The notes below the pieces were generated by a model. It did no database searches. It was not told the DNA's origin and saw nothing but the letters and a program-made list of their open reading frames with translations. A DNA stretch of 64,000 nt from Lytechinus pictus (lineage: Eukaryota > Echinodermata > Echinoidea > Temnopleuroida > Toxopneustidae): contig NC_087254.1 in NCBI RefSeq assembly GCF_037042905.1, forward strand, positions 18,656,603-18,720,602, in the 5' to 3' direction. Positions 34,024 through 46,369 of the stretch are shown piece by piece (positions within the stretch are counted from its first letter, which is position 1; each line of letters opens with the position of its first letter). The translations under genes and the position numbers were made by a program.

Positions 34024-35938
34024 CTTTCTGTTTATTATTTATGTTCTATGAAAAAAGGCCTACAATACTAACAGGTCATTTCGCCCAGGGGTGGATCCAG
34101 GATTTTCAAAGGGGGGCACATTTTCGAGAGGAAAAATTAAAAAACTACAAAAATGTCCTCAATTTCAAGGGGGGTACTCTCGTGTTTTAACGGCAGTTTT
34201 ACATTACAAGTTTTAATTGTGCCTCTCGAGGGGGGGGGGGGCACGAGTCGGCTGTGCCCCCAGTGGATCCACCAGTGACCTCACCATCTTCCCATCTTCT
34301 ATTGCATTCCCTCATGCCGTCTTTCCTTGTACATGAGTCGTATTATAGTCTGAATTATCTCACAATCCCGCCGCCTCCTTCCAATACCCGTATACAATTA
34401 CAGAGTTTGCAGCTCCTATTGCACGGGCCATTGCATGATTTAAGCTTGTGGTACGGACATATTTCCGTCTCAATGTAAGACTTAATGATAGATCACAATT
34501 ATTTATATCTGAATTACTCTTCAAAGAGAACACTATCATAATCTACAAAGATACAACCAACTTACCAGCATCTTGGACGCCGGAATCCCATTGATGGTAA
34601 AGAGGAAGAGAGCCATCCGTCCAGTACAAGTGACCTGATTGTTTGGTGAGACCAATCCAGTATATACTATCTACTGCCATGTCCCCACGGCCCATGCGCT
34701 TCCAAAGGCAATGAACGAAATTGTTCTCTACGTCCCCATATATCGAAGCCTGAAAGAAAGGTTTTGATCGTCATGTTATTAACATAATCCGACATTACTG
34801 TTCTACACTGAAATGAAATGAAATAAACGAAAAAAAAAAATTCTCAAAAAATTACAAAGCGCTAGAATATTGTGCCTTGTAGAATCAGGTTATTTGATTT
34901 GCTATGAACATTCGCTACCATGACGACTTTTACCACAACCATAAGTTTGTCAGACATTTATTGGTTTTAATTCTTTAAACTTTAAAATGATTTTCTGCAC
35001 TTATTGAAACAAGCTTTGTATTAGTGATAGACTTCCACTTAAGACTGGACTCTATTTTACATTTTAAAAATAAAATCCCATGCGAATTTGAAACGAAATT
35101 TGCTCAAATATTCCATTTCCATGCGAGGTTAGAGGCAATACATCCGACCACAAACGTACAATAAAAGAAACACCAGGGTTCTGACATTTCAAAATAGTCT
35201 TTGGCCCTTCAAAGTCAGCGACGTGTTTTAACAAGTGCAAGTACAAGATGCCTACAATTGCGTTTAAATGTATGACGAAAAAGCAATATACATGTAATTC
35301 CAATTCCGAAATACTATTTTGTTTTTGTTTATTTGCTTATATTCCTTGCATTGTATATTTGTCTTGTATCATTTTGCACTTCTTGTTATGAACAAAATAT
35401 TGGCAATTGCCAGTGAAGTTCTAATAAATTCAATTCAATTCAATTCAATTCATGTATATGAAAAGGCTTGCCCAGGGGATTAAACTGTCGTGGTATATGG
35501 GTCGAACCCCGCCAGATCACCATGGGTCTAAATATGGCCTCAAACCCCAAGACCACGATACCATGATCATGAGGTATTGCGTGTAGCTCGAATTAGCATG
35601 GATGGAAACAACTGCACTACAAAGTGCACAAAAAATATGATCCAAGTAAAAGTAGAATCTTAGAAACGAACCAGGTGCCCCATCACACCATGTCCGCAGG
35701 CTGCTACGACAAGGTCATGGCAACGTAATTCTGCGTCTGGCCAAGGTTGCGGTTCCCCAACGATGATGTAGCAAGATTTGTCCAGGTAGTTCCAACCCGA
35801 AGGGCACTGGTTCTGGCAGACCGATGGCGTAGCTGGTACCGGCGGTGGGTGTGATAGAGGACAACCCGTAGAAAGCGTCTGGAGAGCTACCCATGTCACG
35901 AGGAGATGGTGCACAGTCTGTCTTCTAGTTGGGTTCAT
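32452..35938 (-). CDS. Secreted C-type lectin-domain protein, 3 exons, complete
   Basis: Exons on the minus strand: 35938-35672, 34749-34566, 32639-32452; introns GT-AG, phases 0 and 1, total 639 nt = 212 residues plus TAA. Residues 1-25 form a signal peptide (hydrophobic HLLVTWVALQTLSTG), then a Pro-rich linker (27-38) and a long-form CTLD from ~41 to 193. Cys45/Cys56 fit the N-terminal hairpin; Cys73/Cys190 and Cys158/Cys176 fit the canonical pairs; WIGL is at 120-123. After Trp143 the EPN or QPD sugar-specificity triplet is absent (DSGVQDAVDSEGG), and WND is replaced by WNT, so canonical calcium-dependent sugar binding is doubtful. A nine- to ten-residue insertion (VVAACGHGVM) precedes GHLASIYGDVENNF. 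The start is the only Met before the signal peptide. Role inferred: extracellular recognition or matrix/immune lectin; ligand unknown. Confidence 0.93.
33333..33490. mobile_element. 158-bp MITE in lectin intron
   Basis: Ends GGGGAGCGTTTCAT and ATGGAACGCTCCCC form inverted repeats; the inside also carries complementary GTCCGACAAGT and ACTTGTCGGAT blocks. Noncoding. Confidence 0.8.
33753..33910. mobile_element. Second 158-bp MITE of the same family
   Basis: Same length as the copy at 33333, ends GGGAAGCGTTACATGAAA and TGATGAAACGCTCTC, with internal CTGTCGGACA and TGTCAGAC blocks. More diverged. Confidence 0.75.
33977..34021. repeat. CT dinucleotide microsatellite
   Basis: Uninterrupted (TC)n of about 40 nt in the second lectin intron. 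Confidence 0.9.
34086..34276. mobile_element. Short inverted-repeat element in lectin intron
   Basis: Left end CAGGGGTGGATCCAGG and right end GGATCCACCAGTG are partly complementary, with G-rich GGGGGGCAC and TGTGCCCCC blocks inside. Looks like a small nonautonomous DNA transposon. Confidence 0.65.
34566..34749 (-). CDS. Lectin exon 2: CTLD core with WIGL
   Basis: Starts in phase 0 after cctttctttcag and reads ASIYGDVENNFVHCLWKRMG, then YWIGLTKQSGHLYWTDG to YHQWDSGVQDA. Donor gtaagt; ends in phase 1. Not long enough for simple ORF calling. Confidence 0.92.
35300..35450 (+). mobile_element. LINE 3' tail in lectin intron
   Basis: Noncoding stretch ending in CTAATAAATTCAATTCAATT repeats (35419-35451), the kind of AATAAA plus pentanucleotide tail left by CR1/RTE-type elements. 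Confidence 0.55.
35672..35938 (-). CDS. Lectin exon 1: signal peptide and start of CTLD
   Basis: 89 codons from ATG to MGHL. Contains CPSGWNYLDKSCYIIVGEPQ and PWPDAELRCHDL. The donor is a weak GT (ctg|gttcgt), chosen because it alone joins GHL to ASIYGDVENNF in frame. Confidence 0.9.
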
Positions 35939-36590
35939 CCTACTGCAGGTTACGGAAGGTTTACTAGGAAAAGATGCTTTTCATTCAAATTCTTTCTCGA
36001 GAATGGCCCAGAACAGCCCAACGTTGGTAACAATCTTTGGAACACAAGTTTGCTGTTTATCCTATTTTATCCTAGAGTATCAAGCATCTAGCCAATTAAC
36101 ATGCTTCCTTTGTTATTGATACACACATCTGCGTCTCCAAGCCATCCTGGGAGTTTTCACAGATGTTCATGGAACCGTGTGCCAAATTACAAATATGTGA
36201 TTTTGCCTACATGTACTCCAGAAATATCATTCATTTTATCTGGGCCGGCTAGTGTGAGGTTTCATCGACAATGATTCATTATAGTTCTTTAATCTTTTAA
36301 TGCCATCAAACACACTTGTTGCAGCTCTGCTTGATTTATCATGGTAGCAATTTGATTTTGATAAATATCTAAAGGTAATGTGAACTATCGATTATGTTAT
36401 CCTATCAGGTTCTGGAATAGAGATGTGTGATTGATACGGCTCTTGGACTTATATCGTGTTCATGATGTCAAACATTTTGTAAATGGAAGAAAAAAGCAGT
36501 ATATTATTTTATTTAGATTGGTTTATTACAGTTTCCAATAATAGAATGGGTAGGTCGAATTTCATCCCGTTCGAAATCAACCCTCAATTA
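35939..36590. other. Upstream of the lectin gene, nothing recognised
   Basis: Presumed 5' flank or leader of the minus-strand lectin gene. I could not identify a TATA box or upstream exon with confidence. Confidence 0.4.
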
Positions 36591-37353
36591 TTAAAGGGAT
36601 GGTCCAGGCTGGAGATATTTATATCTCAATAAATAGAGTGAAATTCACAAAGCAAAATGCTGAAAATTTGATCAAAAATCGGATAACAAATAACAAAGTG
36701 GAGGTGCCGTGACCGATTGGTCTAAGGCGCCTGGCTATACATGGAAAGTCCGGGGTTCGATCCCCGGCCGCGGCACCTATGTCCGTGAGCGAGGCATTTA
36801 ATCTGCAATGCTCTTTTATGCTGCTTTCAAATAAATGGAAATGCTATATGCATTATTGGTAACTAGGTGTGCACTTGTAAAAAAAAAAAAAAAAAGTTAT
36901 TAAATTTCAAAGATTTGCATTATTCCGGTGAAACAGTTCTAGGCATGTCTTCATGAATATTCATTTAATACGTGGGCTGATGATGTCATATCCCCACTTG
37001 TTCTTTTGTATTTCATTATATGAAATTAGCTTTATTCAATTTCTTTTCTACCAAAAACTAAAACAATAGGATTGACAACTGATTAAGTGCATTAGTTATT
37101 TATTGCCGCAACTTATTTCACCATAATGGAAACACATCGTTTACACATGTATGAAAACATGAATCAATTATGATTTCATGTAATAACATAAGAAAAAGGA
37201 AAGTGGGGATATGAGATCATCAGCCCACCTATTGAATATTCATAACAATGTGCATTAACTGTTTTCACAAAATATTGATAAACTTTAAAATTCAATAACT
37301 TCGTTATTCGTCATCCGATTTTGATGAATTTTCAGCCCGGACCATCCCTTTAA
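36591..37353. mobile_element. Full-length TTAA-type MITE interrupted by a SINE
   Basis: TTAA then AGGGATGGTCC at the left (36591) and GGACCATCCCT then TTAA at the right (37350-37353). Body matches the copies at 7740 and 15797. Without the SINE it is ~570 bp. No transposase gene; moved in trans by a piggyBac or Kolobok-like enzyme (inference). Confidence 0.88.
36700..36892 (+). mobile_element. tRNA-derived SINE inserted in the MITE
   Basis: Begins with a tRNA-like head: acceptor GTGCCGT pairs with GCGGCAC, A-box-like TGGTCTAAGGCG and B-box GGTTCGATCC. The head resembles Leu/Ser-type tRNA but the T stem has a mismatch and the anticodon stem is poor, so it is not a functional tRNA. It ends in ~17 A and is flanked by AAAGT at 36695-36699 and 36893-36897. 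Confidence 0.85.
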
Positions 37354-40300
37354 AGGCTTGACCAAAATTGGTTTTGGGTTTTGATTCATTATCTTAAGTT
37401 TAATTGGATAAGAAGGTAATTCTTGCTCAAAGACATTCGCCAAACTCTCGGTTTGTGCTAATTACTCTTCATTGTTGGAGGTGGGGTAGAGCGGGGATAA
37501 CCACTTTAAAAATTGTCAATGCCCTTCTCGTCTTAAAGTGATGACCCAACGCCTTCCTTTCTGTATTTATTTCGTTGAATTTGATTCTTTTGCTCGTTAC
37601 ACCCTTGCCTCTATTTCCCGTAACAATTCGATGAAACTCAATCGCCGAGCTAATATTGACCCGTATCCTTGGAGGTTCTGACTAATGAAGCCTTCTGCGT
37701 TTTTCTATGTCTATATAATGATAGGTCGATAGACGCAAATTGAGGGGGGGGGGACAAACGTATATCGCTGGGTGACATCCCACGTCTGAACCCCCCTCTT
37801 CCACTATACCGTTGTAGACGACACGGGTGATAAATGGAGAGAGGGTGATAAAAAAGCTGGAGAGGTAAGAACTCGAATCGGCAGTTACCCTATAAGATTG
37901 GGATCCATTTATTTCTTCATTGATAAGATGAATTTATCATCTCCCGCTTAAAGTACCCCGGGGAAATTTGACGTGCCTACAACGAAGAGTTCAATATATC
38001 CCATGGCGATGACAGTCTATTATCATTGGGACGAGTGAGTTCACAGTATTTGTTCAGGAAAAATATTGGAATAATATCGAGGTGTAAGGCTAGATTCTTG
38101 TTGCAATATTCAATAGCATTACTGTTGATAACGCTAAAAGATCATCAAGTTGGATGTTTGATTTATTATGTTTTAACCCCATGTAAATAATTTGATTTCC
38201 CCATTTTTTTCCTGTAAAATGATATGCAAATAATCAAAATATACAATTATTAAATCAATAAATATCAATGGCATACTGAATGTGTTTACTCTATGTAGTT
38301 TCTTATAAAATAAACGACCTATATAAAATGCCTTGTTTGGAAATTATATAATTTCCCATACCATGACTGACACGTTCCCAGCAGATAAAGGTTAAACAGT
38401 GTGGCCCTTTGTAAATTCATTCGCACTCTTTTTTCAAACATTTTTGGTCTCAAAACTGGAAAAACATTAACCACTTTATTTTCCCTTAAATTTCATGAGC
38501 TATAATGTAAAATGGAAAGAATGACAAATGACATGAATGATGGACGTTTTTTTTAATAATGGATGTGTCACAGTGACATACATGTCATGTAGCACTCCTG
38601 GCGATGAATGTAAATGGAGACAGCACAGGCCCTCTATTCTACATTAAAATCGTAAGGAAATGCATTATAATTAGCGAGGGATTTATAATCCTTTACCATT
38701 AATAGCCTTGTGATCATAGGTGTGCGTTACAAAGCCATCTCTTTAACTCTATCATTCTCTTCGACGTCTCTTCCTTGATGAGCTTAGCAAACCAACCATG
38801 TCAAATGAATGACAGGATGTGATTTGAGAGTCCATTAATGTCTTGTCTTAATAGCCAAGGTGGGGTAAGTCTTCCGTGATAACCGCCTCAAAGTTTATCT
38901 TCACAATCGTGATCAGCTGCTCGGAAAATATTATCTGCATTATTCACACGTCGATTATAGTCGATATACTGAGACACCGACCTGTCATTACCTGTATATC
39001 ATTCTCTGGCCCTTAGTTTTAACTCGTCACCTAATCCACCCGAAATTAATATTGATTTGATTTTTTAAAAAAAATGGATAAGATGAAAAGGCTGTTGGGT
39101 TTTAAAGTGGAGCAATGGTATGCAAAATGATAAATATAATTTTGTAAGTGAGCAATTAGTGTCATAAGTTGACATTTCTTGTATTTTTTATTGTCATTAT
39201 TATCATTATTTTTATTTTTATTATTATTATTATCATCATTATCGTATAATGATTTGATCCCTACACTGTATCGAACACCAATTACTTCATGCACGTAGCT
39301 TTGAAAAAAAAAAGATACATGTGCTTAACCGTTATAAAGGTATTAAGTGATTTGTCAAATCTATAAAATGAATGTTACCTTTTTGCCATGTTTTCGTGAA
39401 AGAGTTTCAGAGTTTCGGAGAAACTCTTTAGAAGGACCCCAAATGGAGAGCAATTTTTATGTTGATTGGGCATCCTGTTGAAATATTGTTAAAAAAAGGA
39501 AAACAAGCAACATGCATTCGGAATATGACTTGGATTTAAGGTACATTCTTAGTACAATTTTCATGATTTTCGGTATTTTTGTAGCTGTTCCAAGGTTGAA
39601 TGTTGAGATGTGTTGCTTACTCTCTGAAAAAAGGCAACGGAACACTAATTCAGGGTTGTTTCAAAATCTGAATTGGCCGAGGGGCAGCTGATCTGATTAA
39701 TGTGCGAGTCAATAATTTTGCCTTTTTAATCTCTGAAAGAATGGTATCGAGAACGAATAATCGGATTTAAGGTTGACCATGTACCATGTTGATGCCAGGC
39801 CATGCTGGCAAGCGTCTGCAAAATATGGATGAGTTTTTGTTGAGGACATGATGTTTTTACCCTACCGCCGCTGCCGGGACAGGACGATCCCATTTCTTCA
39901 TCACACAACCAAGATAAAGATCATACTGCAAAACCTCATTAAATGAAATGGAAACCAAGGCTGCAAAATTTGTTTTTTATTCCAATTATATAAGAACAAC
40001 CCGGCTGGTTTAATCTATTATTGGGTACCACTGCTGCGATTGGCGTAAGCAATCGCCCCTCTCCATACCCAGGTCACCTATTAAATGCAGAATAATCAAG
40101 TTTTAATCGAATTGTCGTCGCATCATCACAGCCAGAGACTTGATAATGTCGCCCATATAAGCGCAGTGAGAGAGAAAAAAAGAAAGTATTAAATTATATT
40201 CTTTGTTTCCATAGCGACTGTAGTCTTTCATGGAGTAAACTTGATCTGAATGCCCATGTAGTGATTACCAAAGAGTGTGCGCACTCACGTACTTTGACTT

Positions 40301-42914
40301 AGTCAGAAATCTGATAAATGTTGGAAAACAACTTGGCGGCAGCGCAAAAAAGCGGCATAAACCCCATAGCCGCTCGAATCAAACTGTTTGGAGAGCAAAG
40401 AGAAAAGGAATCTAAGGGATATATAAAAATAATAATTTAACAATTGTTATAATTTGTGTTAATCACAGTTCGCATTGCAAGACAAGCGCGCAATGGAGGA
40501 ATCAATTGAGTGTCATGAAATAAAGATGTCAATGCATTTGCTTAATTTCCTTTTCATCCCTCCCCTCATATATATTTGAATCCATTTGTGCAGGAGATAG
40601 GAGGGACAGGTTGGCCCTAAAACAAAACGCATAATGAGAAACGAAAAATCATTCATCGAACTAAAATACCACTATCGGAAAAAAAACAGTCAGAGTGGAG
40701 GTCCCTATGCTAATGAGCAAGTGAGCACGATTTATCCGAATCCTCTCTAAGCTGAATTCATCTCCCGCCAAAATGTTGTGAATTATGAAATTTTCTTTCT
40801 CAAATAATTTACCCACCTTATTTTTAGGTAAAATGAAATATTTTTGTACCATATGGAAAAGTAAATGTTACTCTTTTATATTGATCAGTTTCTTTTGAAT
40901 AAGATATTTTGATAAATAAGTGAATTTACGCCTGAAAAAACGTCTCAAACGGAATTGTCTACTTCTGCTTTTCCTTGCTAATTGTGCAAAACTTTTTGTT
41001 TTGGGCACAAATACTATTTATATCACCAGAAAGCTCAAAACTATTTACTTTCCTACAATGTCACTCTCGATAAGTGGCACCTTTTAGATCGGTCTGCAGC
41101 CAGCTTTTTTCATCAAGATATAAGACGATATTTCTAAAATTTCTCAGCAGTATAAAATCAAGAGTTCCGATTGGCTGAATAATATTTTAAAACAGCAGGC
41201 GCGGGTAATTTGAAAAGATTACCGCATGTGAGTGTGACCTTGGAGTGGCCTAGTGTGAAAACTGTTTGAAATTGAATAGGTGTGATCTCTATGACCAATC
41301 AGAGCGTAATATTTTTGTTTTAAAGCTGCTAAATGTACTTAGCCTATAACAAACTGGAAGCTGACCATCTAAAATGCATCTCCTTATAAAATCTATATCA
41401 TGTTAAAGCTTAGATCTTCAGTTTTATCATAATTTAAAAACCATTTGTGCTCAAACAGAAATTAAGTGTTGAGTTATTTGTTTGGGAATGCCTACCCTGC
41501 AATATAAAGTAAAGAAAACACATAAATATATAAATAAATAAAGTAATAAATGAATTAATTAATAAATAAGTGTAAAAGCAACAACTTTTGTCGCAAGAAA
41601 ATACTTATTTTTCATCATGTTTTAGATCAAAAGTGTCACATATATTACAAAATATTTTCAAAACCCCCAGACACATGACCTAAACGAATATTTTTTTTTA
41701 ATAAAGATACAAAAAGCATGAATTTTGGTCAATATCTATAGCAATGGCAGAATAGCAAGAGGTTTTTTCATTAGATATGTAAAAACCTTCTAGTCATAAA
41801 CATCACTTGGATAAAAGGAGCTACTTTTGAGGACCTGCCGACTGACTGAAACCCTGTCATTTCATTTCAAGAAACTAAACACGATATAATTACCGTCATG
41901 ACATCATCGATTGATTCACTTTTGCTTGCATTGACACCCAAGGATAGGTCCGTATGTAGGCCAGTGTATCATCCTAATATGCAAATATTAACTTTTATTT
42001 TGTAAAAGAGGATACCTTTCCTTCAGTTTCTATTCTATTTGATAGTCAAAGTGGTCGCCCTTGACTGAGAGACTGCATAATTTGAATACGCAAGAACAAT
42101 GAGGTAATCTATCTGCAGAAGTAGGTTCTTTGATCTCACCACCGGACAGATATGCGTTATCGATCCGATGTGCACCCAAAATAGCTTGCTGTCTGCGTCA
42201 GTTTGGGGTAAAAAGGTAGTGTTTATTCAAAATTACTGGTGAATATAAAACCTGAAACTTGAGAAGGAAGAACAACCTATGCCTTAATTTATATCCCATC
42301 TCCTTCCATCTCACCCGTATGGGAAATCATCAAATTTGTGTATTTCGTAAACAATGGGCTGGGCAAACTTGTCTCTTACGGCGTCAGGTTCTTGTCAAGA
42401 TCCACTAGCATTTTTATATGTAACCACCGTCCACTACATGTCAATGGTGAATGCATGCATGTTGTGTCCAAGATGTTGATCGTATCGCACGAACTGCTTG
42501 CTCGCATTATTAAGATTTAAATTCGAGCCAAATACAAAATTAATCACCATGATAAAGCTTGATTTACCTCGATCCTTATATTTCTTACTACTAACATTTT
42601 TTTTTTTTAGTTTCTTTGTTTTGTCCCTGTCCATTTCTGATGGAAATATAACGCTATCTCGTTTGCTGGTTTCCCAGTTCTGATCTTATCTTGCTGATAT
42701 ACTCTAACCAAGCCCGATCAAGATAGTTTCAGCTTTGGTCTGTCAAGCTCGGCGAGGTTATCTAATCTACAAAGGGTGATCTACAACGCGATGAATCCTA
42801 ATTTTCGACATTCAGGTCGAAAAAAAATATTGGTCGAATAGATCAGTTCAGCAGTGCTAACATTATGTACAACGTACGCAATGTTTAAGCGAGGATACCG
42901 CTTTAAAGCTTTAT
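37354..42914. other. Intergenic, largely featureless
   Basis: No supported gene. Contains ATT/ATC-rich tracts at 39180-39245 and an AAAT tract at 41520-41575. A diverged inverted repeat lies at ~40985-41465 (GGGCACAAAT near the left, ATTTGTGCTC near the right, with matching TTTTAGAT blocks inside), probably an old foldback element. Confidence 0.45.
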
Positions 42915-43080
42915 TTTATTAATTAATTAATTTATTTATTTATTTATTTATTTATTCATTTATTTATTCATTTATTTATTCATTTATTTATTTATTTATG
43001 TACATATTTATGTATTTATTTATTTATTCATTTATTTATTTATTTAATTATTTATTTATTTATTTATTTATTGATTTAAT
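42915..43080. repeat. TTTA tetranucleotide tract
   Basis: Imperfect (TTTA)n with TTCA variants directly before a LINE remnant. Confidence 0.88.
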
Positions 43081-43685
43081 TATCTATAAATTATTACCAA
43101 CTTCTATTGTTTCATACTTTCAACTGAACCGAAATATTCATGAATATCAAACGAGGCATTCCAACAATTTTCCTTACCTTTAACAAAAAATTCAACTTAC
43201 CAAATATACATTTTGTAACGGTCTTTTAATTTGGAATGGATTACCAATCGCAATACGACAGACTCCAACACTGAATCGAAAAAAAAAACTGATTTTTTTT
43301 CTACTAAATTATCTTTAAATGTAACATTTTGAAAATTTGAATGAGAAATTATGCGTGTATGTGTATGGGGGTGTTTGGAAACGAATGGTGTGTGTTCATG
43401 TTGACATATTATTGCGTGCTTTATAAGTAATTATCTTTGATTAATTTTACTTTACTACTTTTAATCAACAAATCAAAAATTCAAATTTACTGAATTTCAT
43501 GGAGACTGGCTTTTGATTAAGGCTCTGCCTTTCTGCCTCTCCATAAGTACTTTCATTTGTACACTCGCATTAATTGTGTCATATGTTTTCTCTATCTCTG
43601 TATCTATACTCCTTCATATTCATTATATATGTGTAAATATTGTTACATGTTCTTAATGAAAGTACTGAATAAATGAAATGAAAAA
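43081..43685 (+). mobile_element. Decayed CR1/L2-like LINE 3' end
   Basis: Two frames carry NIHEYQTRHSNNF and, after a stop and frame change, LIWNGLPIAIRQTPTLN, which match the HxYNTRxSxNF...LWNSLP...SLN end of CR1/L2-like reverse transcriptases. Ends near AATAAATGAAATGAA. Pseudogene fragment. Confidence 0.7.
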
Positions 43686-44309
43686 AGAAAGCTGATGAAA
43701 TCAATTGGGCCTTCATAGTGCAGGCATGGCTAGCTGCAGTGTGATCGGCATCAGTTTAACCCTTTGCGTGCGGGCCCGCGAAACCGGATACCTCTCTCTG
43801 CGGCGGAGCCGTTTTGGTACATTGCTGGTATTTTGATCTGTGGTGGTGTTTTCCTAAACAATTGCTAATTGCGCCAAACTGAAGTATTTTCAGGATTTTT
43901 AGTAAATGTAAAGATGAAAGATCACACATTTTTCTTTCTAGAAATGAAGGTCTCGCTTCTCAAATCAACAGAATAGTTAAGAAATTTACTAGGAAATAGT
44001 CGTGTTATTTTGTCAAATCTTCGCTTTTTCTCAAGTCAATAGACACTGTGTAAAATATTGCGTAAGGGCAACAGCGCGCGCGGACGGGTCGGGTTCGATC
44101 GATACCGCTTTGTTGTCTGCTCCAGTGCTTTTTTCATTGCCTATTGTCATGCTATTCATAAATTGTCTCTTTAGCCCCTTGTATAGAGATCGTTTGCAAA
44201 GTGTATAATTACGACGATAATCCGTTTTGGGTGAAATCACAGCATACAAAATACCTTTAATTTCCAGAATGAATAAAAAAGGGTAAATATTCCTTTGCAA
44301 GTACAATGA

Positions 44310-45640
44310 TGATGCTGCGCAACGAAAGTCCGAAACTAATTTGTGATTTTTGGCTTCTGGGCTTCAAGACGGTAGCCTCAATGTTTCACTAAAAATCGCC
44401 TTTGGTTTCTTCTTTGCATGAATTATTGTTTGTTATAAAAATAATTTTGTTCCTGAAGATTGCATACCAGTATTCGATCTGTTTTCCTGTTGCAATTGCA
44501 AAGAGTGAAGGGGATAAAATTAATGTGACTCGAATAGTGGATCTGAAATCATACCTCCCAACGCTCTCCTCGTCCCGTTCTACGTTTCATTTTTCTATCT
44601 CCCTTTTCCCTCCAAAAATAACCATGCTACCGATTACTGTTCGTCACAGTGAGAGAAAGTAAATTATTTTTATCTATTGAAATTGTAACATCTAAATTAA
44701 AAGTGTTTTATTTGTTCTTTCATTTTATTCATTTTTTTAACCGTTCTGGGTTTTTTCACAACCGAAAACAAAAGTAATAAATAAATCATGAAATATTTAT
44801 ATACCGTTTTGTCTCTATCTTTTTAATCGTTCAATTAAATAGTACAGATGCGTTTGAGTCTGTAGGAGGCGTCAGTCAACCCTCCCCCCCCCTTCGGCAA
44901 AAGTATAAAAAAACGCAAAGTCCATAAACTTGTGATTTTGTTTTGGCCGGATCACTCCCTCCCACATTCAGCTAATCTATAATTCTTTATAAGTAAATAT
45001 TCGTGCAATAGCAAAAGCGGACATAATGGTTTACATTATACCTGTTTTGTCTATTTCCTCTTTTTTCCCCTCTCATCCTTTTGTCGTTTCATCATCATTC
45101 TCCTAAACAAGTATCTTGATTTGCATTTTCTATTTTTTTTTTAAATCTCACTTGCATCTTCTTCCATCCCTATGTGTATCATCACCCAGGGGAAATCGTA
45201 TTTTTTATGAAGAAAGCACTGTCATGCTCAAGAAGAAAATGTTCTTGCCATGTCTTAAGCGCCTGCATGTTTTGTCAATAAGAGAGTAAACATTTACTTT
45301 TTTTATATTTTACTGTCGTAATATGAAAAGCGGTATTCCTTAGAGATTTTTTGTATTGCTAAATACGAAAAGCATTCAGTAGGTCATCCTGACGAAATAC
45401 AACAATCTTCCTTTTATTCAGGGCATTGGCTATTTGTCTCCTGCTCTTTTTATAAGGAATTTGTTTGCGCGTCCGCCATGACTTTCTTTTATTTGGGGAG
45501 TGCCGAGATCATGAACTGCGTGGACGTTTTCACTTTCAAAAGAGCAGACGATAAACGGTGTTCTAAATTGCTTTATTTTCTGTTTATTTCCTTTGAAATA
45601 GAAGACAAAAATAAGAGCAATAAGATGAAATAACAAGAGA
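44310..45640. repeat. Segmental duplication, copy 1
   Basis: Shares ordered blocks with 46370-48590: TCTGAAATCATACCTCCCAA (44542-44561 and 46610-46629), AGTAATAAATAAAT, CATCACCCAGGGGAA, CGAAAAGCATTCA and GGAATTTGTTTG. Noncoding in both copies as far as can be seen. Confidence 0.8.
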
Positions 45641-46369
45641 AAGTGTGGGGGGGGGGGTTCAAAAGTGTACCAGGGGCCCGTTTTAAAAAGCTACTGAAAT
45701 CCTTCTATTTGACTGGCGGATGGTAAATTTGTTTAAATTATTGCACGTTTGTCAATATAAAATGTACATGTATTTATAAAACGGTACCAATTAGGGATTT
45801 CCTCGTTTTCCCTTTCTCTGGTTTCTAACCTGTAACTAAATGTATTTTCTACCGCTTTCTATCCCTTTCTTATATCTATCGTCTTTCTATATCCCCTCCC
45901 TTCTACACCCTTTTTTTCTCTGAGTTCTTCTCATTTAAATTATATCTGTATCGTCTTCCTTCTCCCCGATTTGGATTACGAGGTATATACCCGCCCCCAT
46001 TCCCCTCAATCCTTTCTCTCTATTTTTTCTTCTCAGTACCTGTCATTTTACATTACATCTTACGTCCCCCCTCTCTCTCTCTTCATCGGAAACGGTTCCG
46101 AGAGTATATGCCTCGATTTGCCAACTTGTATTGATCGGAGATGGTTGCATTTGTGGGCCTCTCGTCCAATTTCATCGTGGTCATGTCGAACATTAAGGGG
46201 TCCCCCCCCCCTGTTTCTCAAATTAATATCCCGAAAAACATTTTAAAATCACCATTGTAACTGTCACTTCACAATAAATTTTATATCATCTTCCATTTTC
46301 TATATTGATAACGTAGGTAGATATCTTTCGCAAAAGACATACTGATGATGAGGATCATCGTAAAAAAAT

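Noticed and set aside
36704..36777. tRNA gene (Leu/Ser-like)
   Set aside because: The T stem has a mismatch, the anticodon stem does not pair well, and it is followed by a SINE body, poly(A) tail and target duplication, so it is a SINE head.
43756..43775. TTAACCCTTTGCGTGCGGG as a piggyBac left terminus
   Set aside because: It resembles such ends, but I found no matching right terminus within several kilobases.
45971..46246. 91-residue ORF between the duplicated segments
   Set aside because: Not shared by either duplicate, low-complexity composition, no motif.
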